Shown here: piece after piece, positions 8,520 through 16,951 of the stretch
How the letters are laid out: every line of letters begins with the position of its first letter
Numbering within the stretch: position 1 is the first letter of the stretch
NCBI GenBank assembly: GCA_965206975.1
Contig: OZ242253.1
Coordinates: forward strand, 2,666,001-2,730,000
DNA from: JAAXGI01 sp965206975
GTDB taxonomy: Bacteria > Gemmatimonadota > Gemmatimonadetes > Longimicrobiales > Gaopeijiaceae
Direction of reading: 5' to 3'
DNA: 64,000 nucleotides
The notes under the pieces: generated by a model
Databases searched by the model: none
Told to the model about the DNA's origin: nothing
Seen by the model: only the letters and a program-made list of their open reading frames with translations
Position numbers and translations under genes: made by a program

Positions 8520-10328
8520 ATGGCTGACCGCCGACCGCCGGCCTCGATGTCGGCCGGAGCGCATCCGCTCCGGCGCCTCATCGGATACGCAAGCCCACAC
8601 CGCGGGCCAATGCTACTCGCCTCGGGGTGCTCGGTACTGAACAAGATATTCGACCTCGGCCCTCCCGCCCTCATCGGCGCGGCGGTCGACGTCATCGTAC
8701 AGAGGGAGAGCTCCTTTCTTGCCACATTCGGGGTGATCGACGTCTGGGATCAGCTCCTCCTCCTCTCCGCGATCACCTTCGTCGTATGGATTCTCGAGTC
8801 GGTCTTTCAGTACTTCTACGGGCTCCTCTGGCGCAACCTCGCCCAGACGGTGGAACACGAACTCAGGATGGACGCGTACCGTCACCTCCAGGGGCTCGAA
8901 CTCGCGTACTACGAGGAGAGGAGCACGGGCGGCCTCATGTCGGTCCTGAGCGACGACATCAATCAGCTCGAGCGCTTCCTCGACATCGGTGCGAACGAGA
9001 TCCTCCAGGTCTCGACGACGGTCGTGGTGATCGGCCTCGCCTTCGTACTTCTCGCACCCTCCGTGGCGTGGATGGCCATCCTCCCAATGCCCGTCGTGAT
9101 CTGGGGCTCGATCCGCTTCCAACGCCTCCTCATGCCGTACTACGCCGCGATCCGGGCGCAGGTCGGCGCCCTGAATGCGAGGCTCGCAAACAACCTCGGC
9201 GGGATCATGACGATCAAGGCCTTCACCGCCGAGGTCCACGAGGTCGGTCAGGTGGGGCGGGAGAGCGCAGCATACCGGGAGGCGAACCGGCGCGCGATCC
9301 GCGTGAGCGCCGCCTTCGTTCCCCTGATCCGGATCGTGATTCTCGTCGGGTTCACGGCGACGCTCCTCTACGGGGGGATGGAGGCCGTCGAGGGCAGGCT
9401 CTCCGTCGGCACCTACAGCGTCCTCGTCTTCCTGACGCAGCGCCTCCTCTGGCCGCTCACTCGCCTCGGCGAGACGCTCGACCAGTACCAGCGGGCCATG
9501 GCCTCGACGAACCGGGTCATGGACCTCCTCGATACGCCGTTCCAGATCCACACCGGCACCCGCCCGCTCCCCGCCTCCGGGACGCGCGGGGCGATCGAGA
9601 TAGAGAACGTGACGTTCTCCTACGGCCAGGGGCCGACGATCCTGCGCGATGTCTCCCTCTCGATCCCGGCGGGACGTACGCTCGGGGTCGTGGGCTCGAC
9701 CGGATCGGGAAAGAGCACCCTCGTCAAGCTCTTGCTACGCCTCTATCCCCTCGATCAGGGGCGAGTCACGCTTGACGGGCACTCGATCGAGGAGCTCCAG
9801 CTCGAGGAGCTACGGGGCGTGATCGGGCTTGTGAGTCAGGACGTCTACCTCTTTCACGGCACCGTGCGGGAGAACATCACGTACGGGAGCTGGCGGGCAA
9901 GCCCGCGCGAGGTGGAGCGGGCCGCACGGCTCGCGGAGGCGCATGACTTCATCCAAGCGCTCCCGCTCGGCTACGATACCGTTGTGGGCGAACGCGGCCA
10001 GAAGCTCTCGGGCGGACAGCGCCAGAGGGTTGCGATCGCCCGAGCGATCCTCAAGGATCCCCCCGTCCTCATACTCGACGAGGCCACGAGCGCCGTGGAC
10101 AACGAGACGGAGGCCGCGATTCAGCGCTCCCTCGAACGGATCAGTCAGGACCGGACCACGATCGCGATCGCGCATCGCCTCTCGACGATCCGTTCGGCGG
10201 ATCAGATCTGCGTGCTTGAGGGCGGGGGTGTGGTCGAGCTCGGCACGCACGACGAGTTGATCGAGATGGACGGCATCTACAGTGCACTCTGGCGCGTGCA
10301 GACGGGGACGGAATTTGCGAAGAGCTGA
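8520..10328 (+). CDS. ABC transporter, fused permease/ATPase (exporter type)
   Basis: 602 residues: a six-helix exporter transmembrane domain (about 20-320) followed by an ATPase domain. The ATPase shows Walker A GSTGSGKST near residue 394, Q-loop, signature LSGGQRQRVAIARA, Walker B VLILDEATSAVD and the H-loop in IAIAHRLSTI. It is a half-transporter of the MsbA/MdlB/LmrA type and should act as a homodimer or with another half. Substrate unknown. ATG 8520 has no strong ribosome site; ATG 8547 (MSAGAHPL) is an alternative. Confidence 0.93.
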   Translation: MADRRPPASMSAGAHPLRRLIGYASPHRGPMLLASGCSVLNKIFDLGPPALIGAAVDVIVQRESSFLATFGVIDVWDQLLLLSAITFVVWILESVFQYFYGLLWRNLAQTVEHELRMDAYRHLQGLELAYYEERSTGGLMSVLSDDINQLERFLDIGANEILQVSTTVVVIGLAFVLLAPSVAWMAILPMPVVIWGSIRFQRLLMPYYAAIRAQVGALNARLANNLGGIMTIKAFTAEVHEVGQVGRESAAYREANRRAIRVSAAFVPLIRIVILVGFTATLLYGGMEAVEGRLSVGTYSVLVFLTQRLLWPLTRLGETLDQYQRAMASTNRVMDLLDTPFQIHTGTRPLPASGTRGAIEIENVTFSYGQGPTILRDVSLSIPAGRTLGVVGSTGSGKSTLVKLLLRLYPLDQGRVTLDGHSIEELQLEELRGVIGLVSQDVYLFHGTVRENITYGSWRASPREVERAARLAEAHDFIQALPLGYDTVVGERGQKLSGGQRQRVAIARAILKDPPVLILDEATSAVDNETEAAIQRSLERISQDRTTIAIAHRLSTIRSADQICVLEGGGVVELGTHDELIEMDGIYSALWRVQTGTEFAKS

Positions 10329-10433
10329 CCTCCGTACCAGACTTTAGGGAGCGGGGGGCGAGGCGCCGGGACTCCCGCCTTCCTGCTCGGGTGCCTAGGC
10401 TCCCTGCGGCGATCTGTCTGAGAGGCGGATGGT

Positions 10434-11306
10434 ATGAAGCGACGCACCGCGCTCCTGTGTGGAGGGATCCTGCCGGCGATCCTCTTCGTCGTCGGGCGAC
10501 CCATTGCAGGTCTCGCTCAGGACCCCGCGGCGGACGGGGACCCGGCGGAGAGGGTTGAGCTCGTAGGCTCGGTCGTCGACCGGCGGACGGGCGAACCCCT
10601 CCCGGCGGCGATGGTCGAGCTCTTCCCCTTCCCTGTGGAGGGAGAGCCCATCTGGTCCGGCCAGTCGGACGCTAGGGGCCGCTTTCGAACGGAGAGCGTA
10701 CCGCTCGGGGCCTATCAGCTCGGCGTGGAGGTGCTTCCCTTCACCGGGCTGGCACACCCGATCGTCTTCTCGGAAGCAGGGATCGTCGACGTCCGGGTGG
10801 AGATGGTCCGCGTCGACTACGAACTGGAGCCCGTCGTCGTCTCCGCCCGGCGGCAGACGAACCTCGAGCGCTCCGGATTCTTCGAGCGTCAGGAGCGCGG
10901 GATGGGCCAGTTCGTCACGCGCGACGAGATCGAGGCGAGTGCGGCGCTGCGGGTGTCGGATCTCTTCCGGCGGATCCCAGGGGCCCGGGTCGTACGGGGC
11001 AGCAGGGGCGGGATCGAGAGGGAAAGCGTGCGCCTGAGGGGCGGGTGCATGCCCAGATTCGTGATCGACGGGATGATGCTGAACGGACCCGTTGTGATCG
11101 ACGACCTCCTCGCGACGACGGATGTGGAGGCGGTCGAGGTGTATCATGGGGCAAATGCGCCGATCCGGTTCGCGGGCCAGTCGAGCTGCGGCGTCGTGAT
11201 GGTCTGGACCCGCGACCCGGTGACGGCGGAGGGGAGTCCACTCAGTTGGCGGCGCGTCGTGGCGGCGGTCGGCCTCGTGCTTCTCGCATTCTTCGGGACT
11301 CGCTGA
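10434..11306 (+). CDS. Secreted carboxypeptidase-regulatory/TonB-plug protein without barrel
   Basis: 290 residues. Signal peptide (about 1-28), then a carboxypeptidase regulatory-like beta-sandwich (VVDRRTGEPLPAAMVEL, about 45-125), then a TonB plug-like domain (RVSDLFRRIPGARVV to QSSCGVVMVWTR, about 160-262). The protein ends with a single hydrophobic helix and FFGTR; there is no outer-membrane barrel. Two cysteines (GGC and QSSC) may form a disulfide. Barrel-less plug proteins of this design recur in Gemmatimonadota; the role is unknown. A decayed copy of its C-terminus occurs at 33749. Confidence 0.75.
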   Translation: MKRRTALLCGGILPAILFVVGRPIAGLAQDPAADGDPAERVELVGSVVDRRTGEPLPAAMVELFPFPVEGEPIWSGQSDARGRFRTESVPLGAYQLGVEVLPFTGLAHPIVFSEAGIVDVRVEMVRVDYELEPVVVSARRQTNLERSGFFERQERGMGQFVTRDEIEASAALRVSDLFRRIPGARVVRGSRGGIERESVRLRGGCMPRFVIDGMMLNGPVVIDDLLATTDVEAVEVYHGANAPIRFAGQSSCGVVMVWTRDPVTAEGSPLSWRRVVAAVGLVLLAFFGTR

Positions 11307-11328
11307 GGACGCCGTAGGAGAAGCGAAA

Positions 11329-11531
11329 ATGAGCGTTCGTTGCCGGACCGCAGGGGTGTTTGCAGCCGGGCTCCTCCCCCCGCCTCGCCCCTGCACACGC
11401 AGGTGACGGGAGTTCAGGACGTCACGGGTCCGTACGAGGTGTTCGAGGGATGGCTCGTACCGGGAGCGGGCGCGGATCCGAGGCGGCTGATCCAGCCCGC
11501 CTTCGCATCCGCACGCGTGGCAGTGCGTTGA
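11329..11531 (+). pseudogene. Possible gene remnant before DUF1080 gene
   Basis: An ATG at 11329 opens a 25-codon signal-like frame that stops at TGA. A second frame then reads VTGPYEVFEGWLVPGAG and runs to TGA at 11531. The second piece vaguely resembles the N-terminus of secreted beta-propeller proteins, but it is too short to assign. It may be simple intergenic sequence. Confidence 0.2.
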
Positions 11532-11592
11532 AGGTGGGGGGCGAGAACTTCTGGAGAGCCCGATCACGAGGACCTGAGACGAGGGTGTGGAG

Positions 11593-12204
11593 ATGGGGAT
11601 AGTGAAGAGGTGTTCCGTCGCGCTCGCCCTCGGGCTCTTCCTGGGAGGCGCGGGGAGCGTCGTGCGTTCGGATCCGGCGTCGGCCCAGGAGCCGAGATGG
11701 ACGACGCTCTTCGACGGATCGAACCTCAACGGCTGGAATCTGATCGGGGGGGCGAACTGGAGCCTCGACGGGAGTGACGGGTCGGTGATGGCCGACATGG
11801 GCGCGGAAGGGCACCTCGTAACCGAGTCCTCCTATGGCGACTTCGAGCTGGTCATCGAGTTCTGGGCGGAACCGGCGACGAATAGCGGCGTGTACATTCG
11901 GTGCTCGGATCCGTTAGACATCACCGCGCAGAAGTGCTACGAGGTGAACATTTCAGACATGCGGGCCGACCCGACGTACCGGACGGGTGCCGTCGTGGGG
12001 GTCTCTTCCCCCCTAGAGCAGGTGGATGCCGGCGACCGGTGGAACGAGTACGTCATCCGCGCCGAAGGGCCGCGCCTCACCGTGACGCTGAACGGGGTCC
12101 GGACCGTGGACGCGGAGGACGGTACGCACGCGGCCGGGGTCATCGGGCTTCAGTATTCGACGGGGCTCATCAAGTTTCGGAGCGTTCGGATCCGCTCCCT
12201 TTGA
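11593..12204 (+). CDS. Secreted DUF1080 (3-keto-disaccharide hydrolase-like) protein
   Basis: 203 residues. A signal peptide (cleavage around SAQ-EP) is followed by one concanavalin-like DUF1080 domain with the signatures TLFDGSNLNGWN, GDFELVIEFWAEPATNSGVY and WNEYVIRAEGPRLTVTLNG. The family includes 3-keto-disaccharide hydrolases and sugar-binding proteins of the periplasm. Start ATG 11593 is chosen because GAGGG lies seven bases upstream; GTG 11587 is an in-frame alternative. The truncated tRNA at 12227 follows the stop after 22 bases, so this is the last gene left of the island. Confidence 0.88.
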   Translation: MGIVKRCSVALALGLFLGGAGSVVRSDPASAQEPRWTTLFDGSNLNGWNLIGGANWSLDGSDGSVMADMGAEGHLVTESSYGDFELVIEFWAEPATNSGVYIRCSDPLDITAQKCYEVNISDMRADPTYRTGAVVGVSSPLEQVDAGDRWNEYVIRAEGPRLTVTLNGVRTVDAEDGTHAAGVIGLQYSTGLIKFRSVRIRSL

Positions 12205-12226
12205 CGTCCGGCGCTGAAAGTACTTC

Positions 12227-12259
12227 GTCCTCGTAGCTCAGGTGGATAGAGCGGCAGCC
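12227..12259 (+). repeat. 5'-half fragment of tRNA-Arg(CCT), island boundary 1
   Basis: The segment matches positions 1-33 of the intact tRNA at 22308 with one mismatch (GGCAGCC instead of GGCTGCC). It covers the acceptor 5' strand, the D arm and the 5' side of the anticodon stem, and then diverges. It cannot make a tRNA. It marks the left edge of an integrated island, with the original tRNA 5' half left behind. Confidence 0.85.
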
Positions 12260-13068
12260 GCCGTACGGGTAGTTCGATCGTAACGGCCGATCCAGCGCCA
12301 TCTATCGCAGTTCTCACAAACCCTTGTCTCAACTATACTTGAGAGGTTTCTTGCGTCCCTAGGTGTCGACGGACGTAGCGTGCAGCGCACTGCCCTGTGG
12401 AACCCAAAGTGGACCCACAAGGGCCGACGGGGGGCTGCAATCCCGAGACCAAAGCTGAGCGCGCGTGGGATCATGGCGTTGGGGACGGATCGGGTGTGCG
12501 AAGAATTCTGGGGCCCGGTCACGTCCGGGTTGGTCCAGCAGGTGATGCGGAGAGAACGGCGCAAAGGCGTAGAGCGGCAGGTATCGGCTGAACGGTACGC
12601 GTCGCCGTCAGGAACTGGGAAGCTGCCCGACGCCGAGTCGTGCGGAAGCCCGAGTGTACCGTCCTCGGTTTCGTGGATGCACGAACGCGCAGGATAGCGC
12701 CTATAGTCGGCCGGCAGATTCTACGCCACGACGATCACGCCAACGCAGCCGCCGGAGCGCGGATGCGTCGTGCACCCGTCCGTGATAACTTCCGGTCCAC
12801 GGGCTTGGTCACGGGATTCTTGATCATGGGGGGGCACGGGATACGAAGTGGAGCTTGGGCGGCTCATTCTCGCTGTTCCGAGCCTAGGGGGGGCTTGTCT
12901 CCCTGTGTTCGTGCTGCCCCGGGGTGAAAGAAGCCGGCCGGGCTTCGCGCTTGCAACGATTGTCACGACCGCCGCGGTGCGGGCCGATGGCGGAGTGCCC
13001 GCCGAGAGGCCGGGTGCAATCAGAGCCCTAGTAATGCGAGTACGATTTCCACGCCAGGAGGTGTAGCC
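12260..13068. other. Gene-poor island flank
   Basis: No convincing gene. The stretch includes a palindrome TCTCAA-N6-TTGAGA around 12325-12345 enclosing TATACT, which may be a -10 element or operator. Around 12395 is a TGGAACCCAAAGTGGACCCA pattern similar to one near 22212. A strong ribosome site (AGGAGGTG, 13055) at its end belongs to the next gene. Confidence 0.4.
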
Positions 13069-13806
13069 ATGACCTTGACGCGACGCGAAGTCATCCAGTT
13101 GTCGGGGGGCGCCCTCGCCGGTCTCTCGACGGGGCTCCTGACACCCGAAGAGCTGCGCTCCGAAGCGAGACGAAGCGGAGCCGAAGAGCCGCAGCGGAGC
13201 CGACAGGATGGCCTTGCCGCGATGGAGATCCGCGATCGGGTGGAACTTCCGCTGGCGGCGGACGGGTCAGCCCCCGAGCATCCGGAGAGTGCGGCGGGCC
13301 CGATCGAGGGGGTTCTCTGGCGCTATACCGGGGGCGAGCCGCCAGAGATCGAGTTCGACTACCAGAGGATGAGGGTCGAGGTGGACCCGAGGGGAATGGC
13401 AGCGCTCGGGGGAACGATGACGTTCGACGACCTGGAGCCGCTGCCGAGGGCCTCTGGCGTCTTCCTCCTCCAGTGTGGGGTACCCACGCCTACCGGAATC
13501 GTAAAGTGGACAGGGGTCCGTTTCCGCGACTTCGCGGAGATGCTGGGCGTGCAACCGCACACACGGGAGAAGGGCTACTGCCGGTCCGTAGGCTCCGACC
13601 GATACTATGTGGATGAGGCCGTCGCCACGCTCATGCATCCCCAGGTGATGCTGGCGTGGCTCATGAACGATGAGCCTATCCCTCCGGAGCACGGTGCGCC
13701 TCTGCGCCTCATCATCCCGTTCCGGTACGGAGCGCGAAACCTGAAGGCGATCACCGAGATCCACTTCGGCACGCCTGGTCTGCCGCAGGAGCCGCTGCCG
13801 GTCTGA
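13069..13806 (+). CDS. Molybdopterin-dependent oxidoreductase (sulfite-oxidase fold)
   Basis: 245 residues. The twin-arginine-like start (TLTRREVIQLSGG) suggests export in folded form. The body matches the oxidoreductase molybdopterin-binding domain of the sulfite oxidase/MsrP superfamily: VFLLQCGVPTPTG carries the candidate molybdenum-ligating cysteine, and KWTGVRFRDFAEMLG, HPQVMLAWLMN and PLRLIIPFRYG are typical later blocks. There is no heme or dimerisation domain, so it resembles the short periplasmic type. The substrate is unknown. An excellent ribosome site AGGAGGTG lies upstream. It is the first gene of island 1 and has no clear operon partner. Confidence 0.8.
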   Translation: MTLTRREVIQLSGGALAGLSTGLLTPEELRSEARRSGAEEPQRSRQDGLAAMEIRDRVELPLAADGSAPEHPESAAGPIEGVLWRYTGGEPPEIEFDYQRMRVEVDPRGMAALGGTMTFDDLEPLPRASGVFLLQCGVPTPTGIVKWTGVRFRDFAEMLGVQPHTREKGYCRSVGSDRYYVDEAVATLMHPQVMLAWLMNDEPIPPEHGAPLRLIIPFRYGARNLKAITEIHFGTPGLPQEPLPV

Positions 13807-13826
13807 GGGGCCAGGACCCTGGCCCC
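13807..13826 (+). terminator. Hairpin after molybdopterin oxidoreductase
   Basis: Perfect 8-bp stem GGGGCCAG / CTGGCCCC with the four-base loop GACC, starting one base after the stop codon. There is no T-run behind it, so it is only a possible terminator or RNA-stabilising hairpin. Confidence 0.4.
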
Positions 13827-13977
13827 CGACCGCGCATCGCGTGCGCTTGTAGGATACGCAGGTCGGCCGAGTGGAGCTGGATGGTGGGACTCGATCCGTG
13901 CGCACCGCGCCGTCGCTCGAGAGCCGGTGGACGCGTGAGAGAGTGCGCGGGGCCCGTCGAGCCCCAGGGGGGAAGCT

Positions 13978-14158
13978 CTTACCGTGCGCGCCACCGGTCG
14001 CCTCGGTCAGCGCACGCAGCATCGCCGGGGTGACGGTGATGCCCGCGGTGGGTGTGCCGGAGGTCGTGCCGGTGCCCGAATTCGAAAACTCGCCGTCGCC
14101 CTTGAGGTTACTGGCAGCCACCTGCACCTCGTAGGCGGTGTTGGCGATGAGCGACGAG
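13978..14158 (-). pseudogene. Fibronectin type III domain remnant
   Basis: On the minus strand the reading frame gives SSLIANTAYEVQVAASN, then GDGEFSNSGTGTTSGTPTAG, the end of a fibronectin type III repeat as seen in large secreted adhesin-like proteins. It is followed by ITVTPAMLRALTEATGG, which resembles the start of a further repeat. Upstream the frame is lost and no start exists. I read it as a leftover of a much longer gene. Confidence 0.55.
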
Positions 14159-14467
14159 AGGGCTGAGCGCTCACGTCACCTCTCTTCTCGTGTGATCCGC
14201 CGGGGCCGATACGCGTCCGACGTACGGCCCGATGCAGTCGAGCGAGTGGAGAGGGAGCGTTGTGACATCCCGATCATCCCGAAGGCGCGCTTGCGGCAGT
14301 TTGGTCACCCGCGATGATCCTTGCGTCGCCTGTCCGAGAGTCACTACCGTCAGGTGCGTTTAGGCCTGCTCAGCGGGCGGGCTTGGGCGCCATCCGGCCC
14401 TTGAATGGCACTTGCGTGGTCACGCGGAGGCCGGTGCACTCGAGCGCGGGGAGCACGGGAATCGTCC
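14159..14467. other. Intergenic stretch before peptide permease
   Basis: No gene or RNA recognised. The in-frame extension of the next gene to 14405 is compositionally unlike a membrane-protein N-terminus and is left out. Confidence 0.4.
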
Positions 14468-15514
14468 ATGAGATCAAGGGGAGAGGCGCTTCGGGACTAC
14501 GTCGTTCGACGGCTCCTGCTCATGGTTCCGACCTTTCTCGGCATCACCTTCGTGACCTTCACGCTTTGCCAGTTCGTTCCCGGCGGGCAGATCGATCAGA
14601 TCCGGATGGCTCTCGCCGGTGCCGGAGGAGGGGGAGAACTCGGCGGTGGAGGTGGTGCGATAGTGCAGCTCGAGATCCCCGAGGAGCAGCTCGCTCGACT
14701 GAGTGAGTATTATGGCTTTGATGATCCTCTCCCGGTCGCTTATGTGTCGTGGCTATGGGACGTTGTGAGATTGGACTTCGGGGAGTCCTTCCGGTATAGC
14801 GAGCCGGTGCTCCGGGTGATTGCCGATCGGCTTCCGGTCTCGATCTATTACGGGCTGATCACCGCCTTCTTTACGTATGGTATTTGCATCCCACTAGGCA
14901 TCCTGAAGGCGATCAAGCATCGCACGACAGTCGATAACCTCACCTCCATCCTGATCTTCGTCGGATACGCGATTCCCGGCTTCGCCCTCGGCGCCGTGCT
15001 CAGCAATCTCCTGGCGGTCAGGTTCGAGATCTTCCCCCTCGGAGGATTCCAGTCGGCGGGGGCCGATGATCTCGGTTTGCTGGCTCAGGCGAGAGACATC
15101 GTGTGGCATTCGATCCTTCCACTGATCGCCTACCTAGTCAGCTCCTTCGCGGTCATGACGATGCTGATGAAGAACAGTCTCATCGAGAACATGAGCGCAG
15201 ACTATGTGAAGACGGCGCTCGCAAAGGGGTTGAGCTGGCGACGGACGATCTTCGTGCACGCGCTCAGGAACTCCCTCATTCCCATGGCGACGAGCGTCGG
15301 TTCTCTCCTCGGGATCTTCCTCACTGGGAGCTTCCTGATCGAGCGCGTCTTCAACATCCAAGGGGTGGGGCTTCTCTCGTTCGAGGCAATCCAGGCGAGA
15401 GACTTCCCGGTCGTACTCGGGTTTCTCGTGATCTCGAGCGCTCTGCTCATGGTAGGAAACCTGGTCTCGGACCTGGCAGTCGCATTTGTCGACCCCAGGG
15501 TCCGGTTCGAGTAG
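14468..15514 (+). CDS. Peptide ABC transporter permease (YejB/DppB type)
   Basis: 348 residues, inner-membrane permease of the binding-protein-dependent family. An N-terminal helix (LLLMVPTFLGITFVTFTLC) and the DppB-type motif YGFDDPLPVAYVSWL are followed by five helices and the EAA loop (KTALAKGLSWRRTIFVHALR), which docks an ATPase. The periplasmic insert carries a run of glycines and is YejB-like. ATG 14468 is chosen because the upstream extension is not membrane-like. It forms a three-gene operon with the two following genes. Confidence 0.9.
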   Translation: MRSRGEALRDYVVRRLLLMVPTFLGITFVTFTLCQFVPGGQIDQIRMALAGAGGGGELGGGGGAIVQLEIPEEQLARLSEYYGFDDPLPVAYVSWLWDVVRLDFGESFRYSEPVLRVIADRLPVSIYYGLITAFFTYGICIPLGILKAIKHRTTVDNLTSILIFVGYAIPGFALGAVLSNLLAVRFEIFPLGGFQSAGADDLGLLAQARDIVWHSILPLIAYLVSSFAVMTMLMKNSLIENMSADYVKTALAKGLSWRRTIFVHALRNSLIPMATSVGSLLGIFLTGSFLIERVFNIQGVGLLSFEAIQARDFPVVLGFLVISSALLMVGNLVSDLAVAFVDPRVRFE

Positions 15515-15528
15515 CGTTCGTCACCGAC

Positions 15529-16893
15529 ATGAAGTGGATCAAGCTGGACCCGATCACGAGAAAGCGGCTGGAGAGATTCCGGCGAATCAGGCGCGGGTAC
15601 TATTCTTTCATCATTCTCGGGGCAGCGATCGTCCTGTCGGTCTTTTCGCCCTACTTGGCAGAGAGTCGGGCCCTTCTCGTGTGGTATGATGGGCGTCTCT
15701 ACTTGCCAACGTTCGAGTACTTTCCGATGGAGACTTTCGGCCAAGAGCCACCGCCCGCGTGGGGGGTGGAGGACCTCGAGACCGAGTACCTGCGCCTGCA
15801 GAGCGAGTGGCGGCTGGAGCGGGAACTCCATGAGCGCGAGCGGGATCAGGTTGGAACGGACCCGGCAGCAGTTGCGGCGTTGGATACCCGGTACCCGAAT
15901 CGGGGAAATTTCGTGGTCATGCCCCCGATTCCCTGGGATCCCTACCAGAATGACTTCTGGTACAACGAGATCCTGAACGACGTTCAGGATCTTCTCGATG
16001 CCGGCAATCGGTCGGAGGCCGCTCAGCTCGCTCGGCGGGACGGATTGCGCGAGTTGGCGGAGGCCATCGAGACGGGTGGGATCGACGCGATGATGGCCGA
16101 TCCGGAGCGCTCGGCCACTGGCGACCTCACTGGACTGGCCCGCACGGGCGCCATGCCGTCGCTGGCGGACCTGGCAGCCGTTCCGCCGACTCCCCCTGAC
16201 TTCAGACGCCGGCACTACCTCGGCACCGACTCACAGGGACGGGACGTGGCGTCTCGCCTACTCTACGGGTTTCGTATCTCGGTCTTCTTCGCACTCTTCC
16301 TGGTGTTGATCGGACAAGCGATTGGCACCGTGATCGGCAGTCTCCAGGGATACGTGGGTGGCCGACTCGACATTCTGAGCCAACGTCTGATCGAGGTGCT
16401 GATCGCCGTTCCCTTCCTGTACGTGGTGATCATCATGGCGGCGCTGTTTTCCCCAACGTTCTGGATGCTCCTCGGGATCATGGCAGTCTTCCAGTGGATC
16501 AGTATCACGTTCTTCATGCGGACGGAGATGTACCGGGAAAAGACCCGCGAGTATTGCCTCGCGGCGCGTTCGTACGGGGCTTCACATCTAAGGATCATCT
16601 TTCGGCATCTGCTCCCAAACTGCCTGACGCCTCTGGTCACCTTCACTCCCTTTGCCGTCGTTGGTGCCATCTTCGCGCTGACAGGGCTGGACTATCTCGG
16701 GTATGGCCTTCCGGCGCCGACGCCGAGCTGGGGCGAGCTGATCGATCAGGCGTTGCAGCTGGAGAACCGCGACCGGCTCTGGTTGATCCTGGCTCCCTTC
16801 GGTGCACTCACGGTGACCCTCATGTTGGTGGTGTTCATCGGCGAGTCGGTTCGGGAGGCGTTCGATCCGAAACGATATGCCAAATATGAGTAG
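15529..16893 (+). CDS. Peptide ABC transporter permease (YejE/DppC type)
   Basis: 454 residues, longer than DppC (about 300) because a soluble insert of about 150 residues lies between helix 1 and the motif LGTDSQGRDVASRLLYG, as in YejE-type permeases. The EAA loop reads AARSYGASHLRIIFRHLLPN. It follows the YejB-like gene after 14 bases. ATG 15529 is the first plausible start; a long upstream frame that overlaps the previous gene is an artefact. Partner of the permease at 14468 and the binding protein at 16952. Confidence 0.9.
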   Translation: MKWIKLDPITRKRLERFRRIRRGYYSFIILGAAIVLSVFSPYLAESRALLVWYDGRLYLPTFEYFPMETFGQEPPPAWGVEDLETEYLRLQSEWRLERELHERERDQVGTDPAAVAALDTRYPNRGNFVVMPPIPWDPYQNDFWYNEILNDVQDLLDAGNRSEAAQLARRDGLRELAEAIETGGIDAMMADPERSATGDLTGLARTGAMPSLADLAAVPPTPPDFRRRHYLGTDSQGRDVASRLLYGFRISVFFALFLVLIGQAIGTVIGSLQGYVGGRLDILSQRLIEVLIAVPFLYVVIIMAALFSPTFWMLLGIMAVFQWISITFFMRTEMYREKTREYCLAARSYGASHLRIIFRHLLPNCLTPLVTFTPFAVVGAIFALTGLDYLGYGLPAPTPSWGELIDQALQLENRDRLWLILAPFGALTVTLMLVVFIGESVREAFDPKRYAKYE

Positions 16894-16951
16894 GGACGAA
16901 TGAGCCCGAGGGGACGACAAGGAAGATTCGCCGAAGGCAAAGGAGATTGAG

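Noticed and set aside
7513..8520. 335-codon minus-strand frame rich in Glu/Arg/Pro
   Set aside because: Shadow of pcm and the VTT gene; no family, composition typical of antisense high-GC frames.
14405..14467. Upstream extension of the YejB-like permease
   Set aside because: Arg/Gly-rich and not conserved in type with permease N-termini.
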